A stretch of DNA of 64,000 bases from Rasiella rasia (GTDB lineage: Bacteria > Bacteroidota > Bacteroidia > Flavobacteriales > Flavobacteriaceae), in contig NZ_CP049057.1 of NCBI RefSeq assembly GCF_011044175.1, positions 124,001 to 188,000 of the forward strand, written 5' to 3'. The translations under genes were made by a program, and so were the position numbers. Positions 25,772-33,967 of the stretch are shown here, one piece after another. Under the pieces are notes generated by a model, which did no database searches, was not told the DNA's origin, and saw only the letters and a list, made by a program, of their open reading frames with translations. Each line of letters begins with the position of its first letter. Within the stretch, counting starts at the first letter, position 1.

Positions 25772-26497
25772 CTAAAACGGTTTGTAGCGTACTAAGACTA
25801 ATTGCACAGTTTCATCGTTTAAAAAATCGCGCACTAAAGAATAATCGCCAAATTTGCGATGCGAGAGACTCCATAAATATTTAGACCGTTCAGGAAAATA
25901 CATTCGTATTAAGTTGTAATCCACATAACTTGTTGAAATGGCAAGCTCTGGCTGGTGCTGTAAAACACTGTCTATAACAACCATTGTAGATGTTAGCGCT
26001 TGTTCATCTAAGGTGTATAGTTGCTGTGGAAGATAAAAACTTGTTTTATAACCTTCATTAGCGAAACGCGGTAGTGCCTTTGGGTAACGTGTTTCAATAA
26101 GTACCTTATCTATTGGGTAATTATGAGATTCTAAAATTGTGTGTACCTGCTGAAATATTCTGCCAACATTCGCTTCATTTAGATTTTTAATATCCAGCCA
26201 CAAAAATGGGGTGGCTCCATCTAAAGCAGCAACATACCTCGAAAAATATAAACCAGTTGAAGGAGCTGGCGGGTGTACTACATCTAGGATATCTGAATGC
26301 TCTACATAGACTAAATCTAATTCTATAGCATCAAAATAAGACAAGCTGCTTGCTAACTTCTCTAAACTATTAACCCGATGCGCACCAATTTTATCATAGT
26401 GTCCTAAGAATTCAAACTTTCTCGGGCTGTATCGATAAAAGAACAAACTGAGCGCCACAACAATTGCGACTAAAACAAGTATTTTTTTCTTATTCAT
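25772..26497 (-). CDS. FAM151/menorin-like membrane-anchored protein (phosphodiesterase-like TIM-barrel fold)
   Basis: A 241-residue protein with an N-terminal membrane anchor (about 5-21) and a domain resembling the FAM151/menorin (DUF2181) family, related to glycerophosphodiester phosphodiesterases. Visible elements are IGAHRVNS, the acidic strand AIELDLVY, DVVHPP and the strand LWLDIKN. These fit the active-site strands of the GDPD fold. Catalysis is not proven for this family. Its ATG lies inside the 3' end of the sulfatase-fold gene (8-nt overlap), so it is coupled to it. Confidence 0.75.
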   Translation of the reverse strand: MNKKKILVLVAIVVALSLFFYRYSPRKFEFLGHYDKIGAHRVNSLEKLASSLSYFDAIELDLVYVEHSDILDVVHPPAPSTGLYFSRYVAALDGATPFLWLDIKNLNEANVGRIFQQVHTILESHNYPIDKVLIETRYPKALPRFANEGYKTSFYLPQQLYTLDEQALTSTMVVIDSVLQHQPELAISTSYVDYNLIRMYFPERSKYLWSLSHRKFGDYSLVRDFLNDETVQLVLVRYKPF

Positions 26498-28088
26498 TTA
26501 TTGTGTCAGAAATTTCAGTCTCCACATGTTCTAAAAGACTTTTTGAGGGGTTGTAACCCTTAAACTGAATAGCGCTTAGTTGTGCGAAGGTGTGTATAAA
26601 ATTTTCTAAGTTGTATACTTCTTTGCGCTGTTGTTTAGCGTTGAAATTTTTGTTTGTTTTATATTTTTCTGAAAACCAAAGTACAAACGGAACTTCATAC
26701 ATGGGGGGTGTGTTGTGGTATTCGTTGTGCCCTAAGAAATCCATAGTGTCATACACTTCGTCGCCATGATCTGAAAAATATACCATAGATGATATACTGT
26801 TCTGTTTCCGAAGTAATTCAATAACATCTCTTATTACAGCATCGTTGTATCGTACGGCATTGTCATAGGCATTGGTTTGTTGTATCGCTTTAGCATGTGC
26901 ATAGGTTAATCTTGGCGGTGCGTCTGTAAAGATATTGTAAGCAGCCGGATATCGTTTTTCATAGCGTAAATGGGTGCCTATGAGGTGTAGAAATATTATT
27001 TTTTTTGAAATTTCCTTTTTTCCTAATATCTGTTCTAGTTTGGGCAATAGATCTTCATCAAGGATTTGGGCATTGTAGTCGTCTGTAGCCAGAAATTGAG
27101 TATGCTTAGCCGCGCTTCCTAAGATGGTAGGGATACTTTCGTATAGTCCGACGGGCTTTTGGTTAGATAGCCAATAAGTTTCAAAACCCGCCATATTCGC
27201 CAATTGAATGATAGATCCGTTGGGATTTGGCTTAATTGTCTGAGCGTTGGAACGCGTTAAAATCTTGTCTAGTGCGGTAATGGTATGCACGTGAGGCGTA
27301 ATTACACTATCTAGAACAATCAATTCGTTTCTTATCTCTGTTAATTTAGGGTTGGTTTCGCGTGGATACCCATAGAGTTGCATATGCCAGCTAGATGTAG
27401 ACTCACCGATAACTACCACATAGGTTTGAGGGGTTTCATCTGAGGCCACATCGGTAAACGCAGGACTCGTTGGTTGGGCGAGGTTATCTTTTAGATTTTG
27501 CTTGGCAATTTTATATTCTTTCCATGTGCTTAATGTTGCATACGGAATGTTTACCGTTCTAAAATTTTTTCTAATAAGATAGACTGAAGCTGTTGCAATA
27601 CCTATGAGAATAACTGTGGCCATTAGTTGTCTCCCACCAATAGACTTTAAGGCAACCGTATTTTTATGGAGTTTCGATTTCAGCAGAAAGAAAAGTGGAA
27701 CTAGTAAAATAATCCCGATAATTATTGTTGGTAGGCTAAAATAATTAGAGAGATAATCTGAAGCTTCGCCTGTATTAGTTTCAAAAATAACAAAGAGGGC
27801 AGAGGCGCTAATACCCACCCCATATTGTAAATAAAAACTAAGTTTTACGAATGCGAAAAATGCTAAGAAAAAATACCCTAAGATGTAGATTGCTTTTTTA
27901 AAACCTCCTTTTGCAAAAGCCAATACTAATGCAACAATTGCGATTGTCATTAAGGAGAATGCAAAGATTTCTGAAGAATAGCTCTCTTTGTTATTAATGA
28001 TGAAATATCCTGCTAATACCACAACTAGGAGCGGTGTAAAAAGCCAAAGCAATGGTCTGTTATCTTTATTTTTTAATAGAGCGCTCAT
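26490..28088 (-). CDS. Phosphoethanolamine transferase-like (sulfatase fold) membrane protein
   Basis: A 532-residue protein with five N-terminal membrane helices (to about residue 185) and a periplasmic sulfatase/alkaline-phosphatase-fold domain. The nucleophile region is VVIGESTSSWHMQLYGYPR, the metal-binding SDHGDE lies near residue 425, and the following GHNE is at about 440. This is the EptA/OpgE type of enzyme that transfers phosphoethanolamine from phosphatidylethanolamine to lipid A or glycans. The acceptor here is unknown. It starts 6 nt after the LETM1-related gene. Confidence 0.85.
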   Translation of the reverse strand: MSALLKNKDNRPLLWLFTPLLVVVLAGYFIINNKESYSSEIFAFSLMTIAIVALVLAFAKGGFKKAIYILGYFFLAFFAFVKLSFYLQYGVGISASALFVIFETNTGEASDYLSNYFSLPTIIIGIILLVPLFFLLKSKLHKNTVALKSIGGRQLMATVILIGIATASVYLIRKNFRTVNIPYATLSTWKEYKIAKQNLKDNLAQPTSPAFTDVASDETPQTYVVVIGESTSSWHMQLYGYPRETNPKLTEIRNELIVLDSVITPHVHTITALDKILTRSNAQTIKPNPNGSIIQLANMAGFETYWLSNQKPVGLYESIPTILGSAAKHTQFLATDDYNAQILDEDLLPKLEQILGKKEISKKIIFLHLIGTHLRYEKRYPAAYNIFTDAPPRLTYAHAKAIQQTNAYDNAVRYNDAVIRDVIELLRKQNSISSMVYFSDHGDEVYDTMDFLGHNEYHNTPPMYEVPFVLWFSEKYKTNKNFNAKQQRKEVYNLENFIHTFAQLSAIQFKGYNPSKSLLEHVETEISDTINE

Positions 28089-28094
28089 ACAAAC

Positions 28095-29285
28095 CTATTT
28101 TTCAATTCTGTTTTCATCGAATGCCGAAGGTAATAATTGTGGTATAAATTTAATGAGTAAAGGTAATAAGAGTGTTCCGCCTGGTAGTAAGAAAATGGTT
28201 AACGACGGTATTGTTTTACAAATATCGAGTAGTTGCGATTTTACTTTTGCTTTTTCTTCTGCTGAAAGTTCCTTAGATGTAGATTTTCCGAGGAGGACAA
28301 TAAGCTCTCCACTTTCATGCAATTCGGTAATTAGGCGGGTTTTATTTCTTACAATCAGCGTTTTTACCGTTTTGGTAGCTTGCTTGTAAAACTGGTTTAC
28401 GGGGTGGGCGTATTCAAATAATTTGACCTGTACGCTTTCGTTTTGGGTAAGAATTACAATGGTTTCTATGCTTGTGGCTAAAGTGCTTTCAGATAGCTCT
28501 AACTGCTCGCATAAGCCTCTCAAGAATTTAGCTTCGCTAGCATCCATGCTGAAATCGTCCCATACGGCTAGGCAGCTAATGTCTAATATAAAAGTACGTT
28601 GATGAGGTGAGGAAGCTTTAACGCTTTCAACAAATTCTTGCTGACTTTTTTTACTGTTGGCATATGCTGCGTTACCTTCAAACAGTTCAATAAGTAATCT
28701 GTCGTACTTATTCTTCTTTTGTTTACTCTGCAAAGCATGAAAACAGGCATAAAGAACTGTGCTTTCAAAACGAGTGATAAATGCCTTTACATCTTGTTTC
28801 CCTAAAAGGTATTGCTCATAAGCTAATACGTCAAGGTAGAGAAAGGCATAGGTAAGTAGCGAAGTAAAATTTCGTTTTAAAAGATTGTTCGATTCATGAA
28901 TTCGAACTGCCATTATACGTTCGAGTTTTGTATGATTTTTTGAATATCTTGCAAACTGATTAAAAAACCCTTTTCTACCCTTTTCTATAAGGTGATAGAA
29001 CTCTAAAATAGATTTTATAGCATCTTTTTGAGTGGCATCGTTATTATGTTCAAAATAGCGTGTAACTAATAGATGAAATAGATTAATTTTGGTGAGCTCA
29101 TCTGTAGTAAGAATTATTTTGGTGGGGATGGGCTGTAGTAACGATGTAATGGAAACACCATGAATAAAACCTGCGCTCTGAAGTTGGTGGTATGAAATAG
29201 ATTCATGTATGTGCGATTCTGAAGAAACAGCATCTGCCCGTATCTTAAAATATTTCGGAATCCATCCACTTGCTGAAGGGTTCAT
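28095..29285 (-). CDS. LETM1-related protein
   Basis: A 396-residue protein, mostly helical and soluble, ending in a membrane segment with the LETM1 signature-like stretch FLLPGGTLLLPLLIKFIPQL near residue 375. This tail resembles the proline-rich membrane helix of mitochondrial LETM1 cation/proton exchangers and of the flavobacterial 'LETM1-related biofilm-associated' proteins. The N-terminal 330 residues have no domain that I recognise. It is the first gene of a three-gene minus-strand operon with the sulfatase-fold and FAM151-like proteins. Confidence 0.8.
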   Translation of the reverse strand: MNPSASGWIPKYFKIRADAVSSESHIHESISYHQLQSAGFIHGVSITSLLQPIPTKIILTTDELTKINLFHLLVTRYFEHNNDATQKDAIKSILEFYHLIEKGRKGFFNQFARYSKNHTKLERIMAVRIHESNNLLKRNFTSLLTYAFLYLDVLAYEQYLLGKQDVKAFITRFESTVLYACFHALQSKQKKNKYDRLLIELFEGNAAYANSKKSQQEFVESVKASSPHQRTFILDISCLAVWDDFSMDASEAKFLRGLCEQLELSESTLATSIETIVILTQNESVQVKLFEYAHPVNQFYKQATKTVKTLIVRNKTRLITELHESGELIVLLGKSTSKELSAEEKAKVKSQLLDICKTIPSLTIFLLPGGTLLLPLLIKFIPQLLPSAFDENRIEK

Positions 29286-29446
29286 TAGGTTGAGTTATGA
29301 GTGTTTTCTTATGTTGTTAACAAAAAATTAACTGCGCACTAAAAACCGTACAGGTATTTTAGACGTACCTATTAATGAAGGTAAAAATAGCCAAATAAAC
29401 CAGCCGTTTCCTACTTTCAAAAAACTATTTTTTAATAATTAAATAT

Positions 29447-30166
29447 ATGAAAATGAAAAGAACTAAAATTTTAGCGGCCATTGGCGGATTGGGAGTAGCA
29501 ATACTTTCGGTAGTCTTTATAGCTGCCGATCACGTAGATGCTCCAGCGGTGGCTTTAACTACCTCAGACATCGCCGATTTGTATGCGTTTGAAGGTAACA
29601 ACCCGAACAACACTGTGCTTATCGCAACCATTCAAGGACCTTTGGTACCTGGTAATGTTACCAACACTGCAACTTTTGAAGAAGATGTAATGGTAGAATT
29701 TAACATAGACAATACAGGTGATTTTGTTGAAGATCTGGTAATTCAAGCAGTGCGAAGAGGAGATTCTATGTATTTCTTCGGACCAACCGCGCCTGCGCAA
29801 ACAGGTTTAAGTAGCGAAGTACAGGTTACTGGACCTATGAGTAGCGTTAAAATTTCAGGAACTGATGAAACCGAAATCGGTACAGCCAATGGAATGACAT
29901 TTTTCGCTGGACCAAGAAGAGATTATTTCTATTTCGATTTTGAGCGATTTAATGCAGTAGCTTCTGGCTCGGTAGCTCCAGAAGGATTTTTACCTCCTGC
30001 AGATGCAACCGACTTTTTTGAAGATTTAAATGTTTTGGCTATTACGGTTGAAGTACCAAATAGTATGCTAGGAACAGCACCTACACACGTAGCAACTGCA
30101 GCGGGACTTGTAGACGGCTTACCAGATGCTTATAATGTTTGGGTTTCTACCAAAAGAAAACAATAA
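29447..30166 (+). CDS. DUF4331 domain-containing exported protein
   Basis: A 239-residue protein with a signal or anchor (about 7-27), then DUF4331 features: AADHVDAPAV right after the signal, DIADLYAF, AGPRRDYFYFDFERFNA and a final NVWVSTKRKQ. DUF4331 proteins are often near ECF sigma/anti-sigma genes in Bacteroidota, as here. Their activity is not known. A lipoprotein gene follows 30 nt downstream. Confidence 0.88.
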   Translation: MKMKRTKILAAIGGLGVAILSVVFIAADHVDAPAVALTTSDIADLYAFEGNNPNNTVLIATIQGPLVPGNVTNTATFEEDVMVEFNIDNTGDFVEDLVIQAVRRGDSMYFFGPTAPAQTGLSSEVQVTGPMSSVKISGTDETEIGTANGMTFFAGPRRDYFYFDFERFNAVASGSVAPEGFLPPADATDFFEDLNVLAITVEVPNSMLGTAPTHVATAAGLVDGLPDAYNVWVSTKRKQ

Positions 30167-30196
30167 TAATTACAAAACATTTATAAAATTACAGAT

Positions 30197-30910
30197 ATGA
30201 AAACACTATATAGATATATAATTTTAGCAGCAGTAGCACTAACTACTACAGCTACGTTTGTACAATGTGCAGACGATGATGACAATGGCAATGCCCTAAA
30301 TGAGCCTACTTGCGACGACGGATTGATGAATGGAGATGAAGAAGGAGTAGATTGCGGTGGTAGTTGCGAACCCTGTGCGGTAATCCTAGATTTTTCTGGA
30401 ACATACGTTCAGGAAGATGTAATGGGTAGACCTGGAATTAACACCGTTTTTGGTGGAAGTGATGAGGTGAAAAACAACTTCAATACAACTATTGTAAGCG
30501 ACCGTAGTTCTTTTCAGCCTATTTTTCAGACGAACTTAGAGGCATATTTCGATGTTTATGCAGTTGCACTTGGGTTAGACCCGGCAGATGTAAACTATGA
30601 AACAAATATACTCGGACTGGATGCGCCAACTTTTACTACGGTATTAGCGCAGTTCGATGCGTTACAGGTTGCGCCTAATGCACAAACAACATATTTTGAC
30701 CCAGCTACAGGTGTTGCCCTTACAGGACGTACCTTATCAGATGATGTAATTGATATTTCGTTAATCCTTATTTTTGGAGGAGGCGATTTAGCAAACTTGA
30801 ATTTTGATGGAGTTCCTATGGGAGAACCATTATTAATCTCAGATGGGGTTGATGCTGGAGATCGTGATTTCTCACTTTCGTTCCCGTACATGTCTACTGT
30901 AAACCAGTAA
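30197..30910 (+). CDS. Lipoprotein with a C-DxG-NG-E-DCGG motif
   Basis: A 237-residue lipoprotein (lipobox TFVQC, Cys at about residue 24). Immediately after it comes a cysteine-rich motif, CDDGLMNGDEEGVDCGGSC (about 39-57), of a kind common in secreted Bacteroidota proteins. The rest is a DUF4331-associated type of domain with no motif that I can name. It is co-transcribed with DUF4331. A strong hairpin follows 19 nt after the stop. Confidence 0.8.
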   Translation: MKTLYRYIILAAVALTTTATFVQCADDDDNGNALNEPTCDDGLMNGDEEGVDCGGSCEPCAVILDFSGTYVQEDVMGRPGINTVFGGSDEVKNNFNTTIVSDRSSFQPIFQTNLEAYFDVYAVALGLDPADVNYETNILGLDAPTFTTVLAQFDALQVAPNAQTTYFDPATGVALTGRTLSDDVIDISLILIFGGGDLANLNFDGVPMGEPLLISDGVDAGDRDFSLSFPYMSTVNQ

Positions 30911-30929
30911 TAAAACTTTTAATTTTACT

Positions 30930-30966
30930 GAAAAGGGCAATATAAATATATTGCTCTTTTCTTTTT
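30930..30966 (+). terminator. Terminator-like hairpin between the lipoprotein and TPR genes
   Basis: A 15-bp stem (30930-30944 with 30947-30961, one G-T pair) is followed by TTTTT. It ends only 9 nt before the ATG of the next gene, so it sits in that gene's leader. It could be a partial terminator that lowers expression of the TPR gene or a stabilising 3' end. Confidence 0.75.
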
Positions 30967-30975
30967 ACAACTATT

Positions 30976-32259
30976 ATGAAACAACTATTTCTTCTCGGTA
31001 TGGTAGCGCTGTTCTTCTCATGCGCTAGCGATACTCAAAAAATTAAGGTCACCAAACTAGAACAATATGAGAAGTTCTTGTCTAACGATTCGCAAAACAC
31101 GTACAAAAATGCCATGGTAGAAAGAGACTTCTGGTCTAATAAACTTTCCGCAGACACTACAGGTGTAGGTAGTTTAGGAGCGTTAGCAGGAGCTTATGCT
31201 ACGTTATTTCAAACCACAGGCGATGCAACCTTTCTATACAATGCAGAAAGTTTATATAAAAAAGGTATTCTAAATTCTGCTCATAACAAAGATGCCTTTC
31301 AGCGAGGTTTAGCTCATAATTATATTAGTCAGCACCGCTTTAAAGAGGCGAAAGAAGTGTTGGAAGAAAGCTATGAGGGTAACTCGAATAAAAAAGCTAC
31401 AGAACTTATGTTGTTTGATGTTTACATGGAGGTTGGTGAATATGACAAGGCTTCGGAAATGTTAGAAAAATCGAAGAATCTTTCAGATTATAACTACCTC
31501 ATTCGCTTGGCAAAATGGAATGATTACAAAGGTGATCTAGATGCTGCGATTCATTTTATTGAAAAAGCTAGAGACATTGCCGACACCCGAAAAAGTAGTC
31601 CGCTTCAATTATGGACCTATACTAATTTAGGTGATTATTACGGTCATGCAGGACGTATTCAAGATGCGTATTGGCAGTATATAAAGGCACTTAATATTCA
31701 GCCAGATAATGCCTATGCTAAGAAGGGAATTGCTTGGATTGCCTACTCCGGAGAGCATGATACCGCAGCTGCCTTACAAATTTTAGATAGCATTTCAGAA
31801 CATCATAAAATACCAGACTACCATCTGTTAAGAGCTGAAATAGCTGAATTTAATAATGACAATGCAGGTAGTACCGCCGAAACAAATAAATTCTTAGATG
31901 CTGTAGCTAAGGGTAATTATGGGGCAATGTACAATGCTTACCTAATTGAAGTATATGCAGATACTAATCCGAAAAAAGCATTAGAACTGGCTCAACAAGA
32001 AGTTTCTAATCGAGCTACACCAGAAACGTATCATTTACTTGCCTTAGCTCAACTAAAGAATGGTTTAAACGAAGATGCGTTGAAAACAATAGAGCGCTTT
32101 GTTTCTGGCAAGACATCAGAACCTATGGCATTGTATCATTCTGCTTTAGTTTATAAAGCCAACGGATTGCTAGAGGAAGTAACACCTTTAAAACAAGAAC
32201 TGTTAGAGGCTGAATTTGAAGTTGGACCGGTATTATTTAGAAAAATTGAAACATTGTAA
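30976..32259 (+). CDS. TPR-repeat lipoprotein
   Basis: A 427-residue lipoprotein (lipobox FFSC, Cys at about residue 16) composed of tetratricopeptide-like helical repeats across about residues 60-410, for example LWTYTNLGDYYGHAGRIQDA and YHLLALAQLKNGLNEDALKT. It is a probable scaffold or binding protein anchored in the envelope. It is the third gene of the DUF4331 group. The terminator-like hairpin just upstream suggests lower or separately controlled expression. Two hairpins downstream close the unit. Confidence 0.85.
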   Translation: MKQLFLLGMVALFFSCASDTQKIKVTKLEQYEKFLSNDSQNTYKNAMVERDFWSNKLSADTTGVGSLGALAGAYATLFQTTGDATFLYNAESLYKKGILNSAHNKDAFQRGLAHNYISQHRFKEAKEVLEESYEGNSNKKATELMLFDVYMEVGEYDKASEMLEKSKNLSDYNYLIRLAKWNDYKGDLDAAIHFIEKARDIADTRKSSPLQLWTYTNLGDYYGHAGRIQDAYWQYIKALNIQPDNAYAKKGIAWIAYSGEHDTAAALQILDSISEHHKIPDYHLLRAEIAEFNNDNAGSTAETNKFLDAVAKGNYGAMYNAYLIEVYADTNPKKALELAQQEVSNRATPETYHLLALAQLKNGLNEDALKTIERFVSGKTSEPMALYHSALVYKANGLLEEVTPLKQELLEAEFEVGPVLFRKIETL

Positions 32260-32323
32260 AACCGTAAGAATAGAAACTTCGTAAATATAGATACAATGGT
32301 TGGTTATCAATTGGATAATCAAT

Positions 32324-32343
32324 AACCGGGAAACCGGTTTTTC
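32324..32343 (+). terminator. GNRA-capped terminator hairpin
   Basis: AACCGG-GAAA-CCGGTT (32324-32339) forms a 6-bp stem with a GAAA tetraloop, followed by TTT. It is the first of two terminator candidates after the TPR gene. An upstream GGTTAT at 32302-32307 could instead pair with ATAACC at 32322-32327. Confidence 0.55.
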
Positions 32344-32362
32344 AGAGTTTTTTTGTTAGTTG

Positions 32363-32393
32363 GGACATCCTTTTTAAAGGATGTCCTTTTTTT
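32363..32393 (+). terminator. Rho-independent terminator after the TPR gene
   Basis: GGACATCCTTT and AAAGGATGTCC (32363-32386) form an 11-bp perfect stem, followed by a seven-T run. It is the main terminator of the DUF4331 unit and lies 18 nt before the stop codon of the convergent anti-sigma gene. Confidence 0.88.
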
Positions 32394-32411
32394 ATGATAA
32401 GAATAATTGAG

Positions 32412-33212
32412 TTACGGGGTGTTACCCACGGTACCCAATACATATAGTTGGCTTAGAGTAGGGGTTTCGCTTCCTCCTTCAGGCTCTAGGGTAATTCCAA
32501 AACCTTCTGCACTGGTAAAGTTTTCAAATTTGTAAAGCCCAGGTTTTACCGATGTTAATTCTTCGAGCAACCCCATGCTACTAGGTGTTAAAGGTTCCAT
32601 TTTTAATGACCACACTTGGTATACTTTACCTTGTGGTGCTGCGGGTAGTTTGTCGGCGTCTAAGTAAGCAATACCTTCGGTTGCGTTGTAGTACATCTTA
32701 GCAGAAGCTTCAGGTGCCACAGCGTCGTTTCCAGGTAAGGGTATTTTTTGAAATGCATCATCACGTAAATCTGCCAAAATACCTTCATTTATTTTCTGAA
32801 GTTCTTCAACATTGTGTAATGTTTCTTCTAATTTGTTATTTTCTGTAGTAGTAAGTTCAATATCTTGCTCTAACGTACTGTTTTGATTCATCATCCAGAA
32901 AAGTCCGCCTAGTACAACTACTGCTGCTGCCCAACCACTAATAGCACTCCAGTTGGTTGATGAGGTATCTGTTCTGTCTAGTTTTGTTACTTTGTTAATG
33001 GTGTTTAGTATGTATGTCCATACCATAGCCGAGAGTGGAGGAGCAACGCTCTCTGCCAATGTAATAAAGGAAGCTTCGATCACTTCAACTTCTTTTTGAA
33101 GTACTTTTGAAGCTGCTACAGCTTCTTGTATCTCAACATCTTCATCTGCTGGTAAAGCCCCACAAACGTAGAGCTCTAATTTTCCTGATTCTATGATTTC
33201 TTCTTCTGTCAT
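32412..33212 (-). CDS. RskA-type anti-sigma factor
   Basis: A 266-residue protein: cytoplasmic N-terminal domain (about 1-85), one membrane helix (about 93-110, GWAAAVVVLGGLFWMM), a coiled-coil stretch (about 113-145, rich in Glu/Asn/Leu), and a periplasmic RskA-like domain (about 165-266, with KVYQVWSLKMEPLTPSSMGL). I see no HxxxCxxC zinc-binding motif, so it is of the non-zinc kind. It begins 1 nt after the stop of the sigma gene and should sequester that factor. Confidence 0.9.
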   Translation of the reverse strand: MTEEEIIESGKLELYVCGALPADEDVEIQEAVAASKVLQKEVEVIEASFITLAESVAPPLSAMVWTYILNTINKVTKLDRTDTSSTNWSAISGWAAAVVVLGGLFWMMNQNSTLEQDIELTTTENNKLEETLHNVEELQKINEGILADLRDDAFQKIPLPGNDAVAPEASAKMYYNATEGIAYLDADKLPAAPQGKVYQVWSLKMEPLTPSSMGLLEELTSVKPGLYKFENFTSAEGFGITLEPEGGSETPTLSQLYVLGTVGNTP

Positions 33213-33213
33213 A

Positions 33214-33753
33214 TTATTGAGGTCCTAAGACCATAAGTCTTAAATCGTTAAGGCAGTTTCTGTTTCTCGTTTTCAGTGTGCCTAAAGGCATTTTTAAATT
33301 CTCTGCCGCATCTTTTTGCGTGTATCCTTGAAAGAAGAGTAGTTCTACTATTTGAATACACACTGGCTTTAATTTTTCAACAAACTTTTTAATGCCTATG
33401 GCATTCGTTTTTTTGTTTAAGTTATCACCCGCCAGTAAAATATCTACGAAATTTGTAGTGCTCAGGTTTTTTTTGCTGTTTTTAAAATTTTTAGATCGTG
33501 TCTTGTCAATAGCAGTATTGCGAGCGATATTAAGTATCCACGTAAAAAACCGTCCTTTTTTGGTATTATAGGAACTGGCGTTATTCCATATTTTAATAAA
33601 TACATCCTGCAAGACCTCCTCTGCAATTTCTTCGTTTAAAACTATGCTGTAAATAATACCGTATATAGCTTCAGAATACATTGTGTAAAGCTTTGAAAAA
33701 GCTTGCTCATTACCATTTTGCATACTGGTAATTAAAAAATCGGGTTGTTCCAT
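33214..33753 (-). CDS. ECF-type sigma factor paired with RskA-like anti-sigma
   Basis: A 179-residue sigma-70 family protein. Region 2 is around EEVLQDVFIKIWNNASSYNT and FFTWILNIARNTAIDKTRS; region 4 is around YTQKDAAENLKMPLGTLKTR. The family resembles SigK-type ECF factors, which are released from an RskA-like anti-sigma by regulated proteolysis. It is co-transcribed with its anti-sigma and divergent from the M36 peptidase gene. Likely targets include the neighbouring DUF4331 unit, but I cannot identify a shared promoter motif. Confidence 0.92.
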   Translation of the reverse strand: MEQPDFLITSMQNGNEQAFSKLYTMYSEAIYGIIYSIVLNEEIAEEVLQDVFIKIWNNASSYNTKKGRFFTWILNIARNTAIDKTRSKNFKNSKKNLSTTNFVDILLAGDNLNKKTNAIGIKKFVEKLKPVCIQIVELLFFQGYTQKDAAENLKMPLGTLKTRNRNCLNDLRLMVLGPQ

Positions 33754-33890
33754 TTATATATATAAGTTGAGGAGGACAAGTTAATCAATTTGTAATATAT
33801 CTTTCAAATTTTATTAAAAACTCAACAATTGATAATTTTTAGTAGAAAAAATTGAATAAATGTTAAAAAAACACAGAGTACAATAAATAT

Positions 33891-33922
33891 TTTGTTGAAA
33901 TACATAAAAACAATTATTTTTA
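33891..33922 (+). promoter_or_regulatory. Candidate promoter of the M36 peptidase gene
   Basis: TTTG (33891-33894) and TATTTTTA (33915-33922) are separated by 20 nt, close to the TTTG-N19-TAnnTTTG layout of Bacteroidota housekeeping promoters, with one mismatch in the -7 box. They lie 45 nt before the ATG in an otherwise very A+T-rich 214-nt gap. Confidence 0.35.
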
Positions 33923-33967
33923 CGACATTAAACCCCAAACCCTTAAAATAATTAAACACCACATCCT

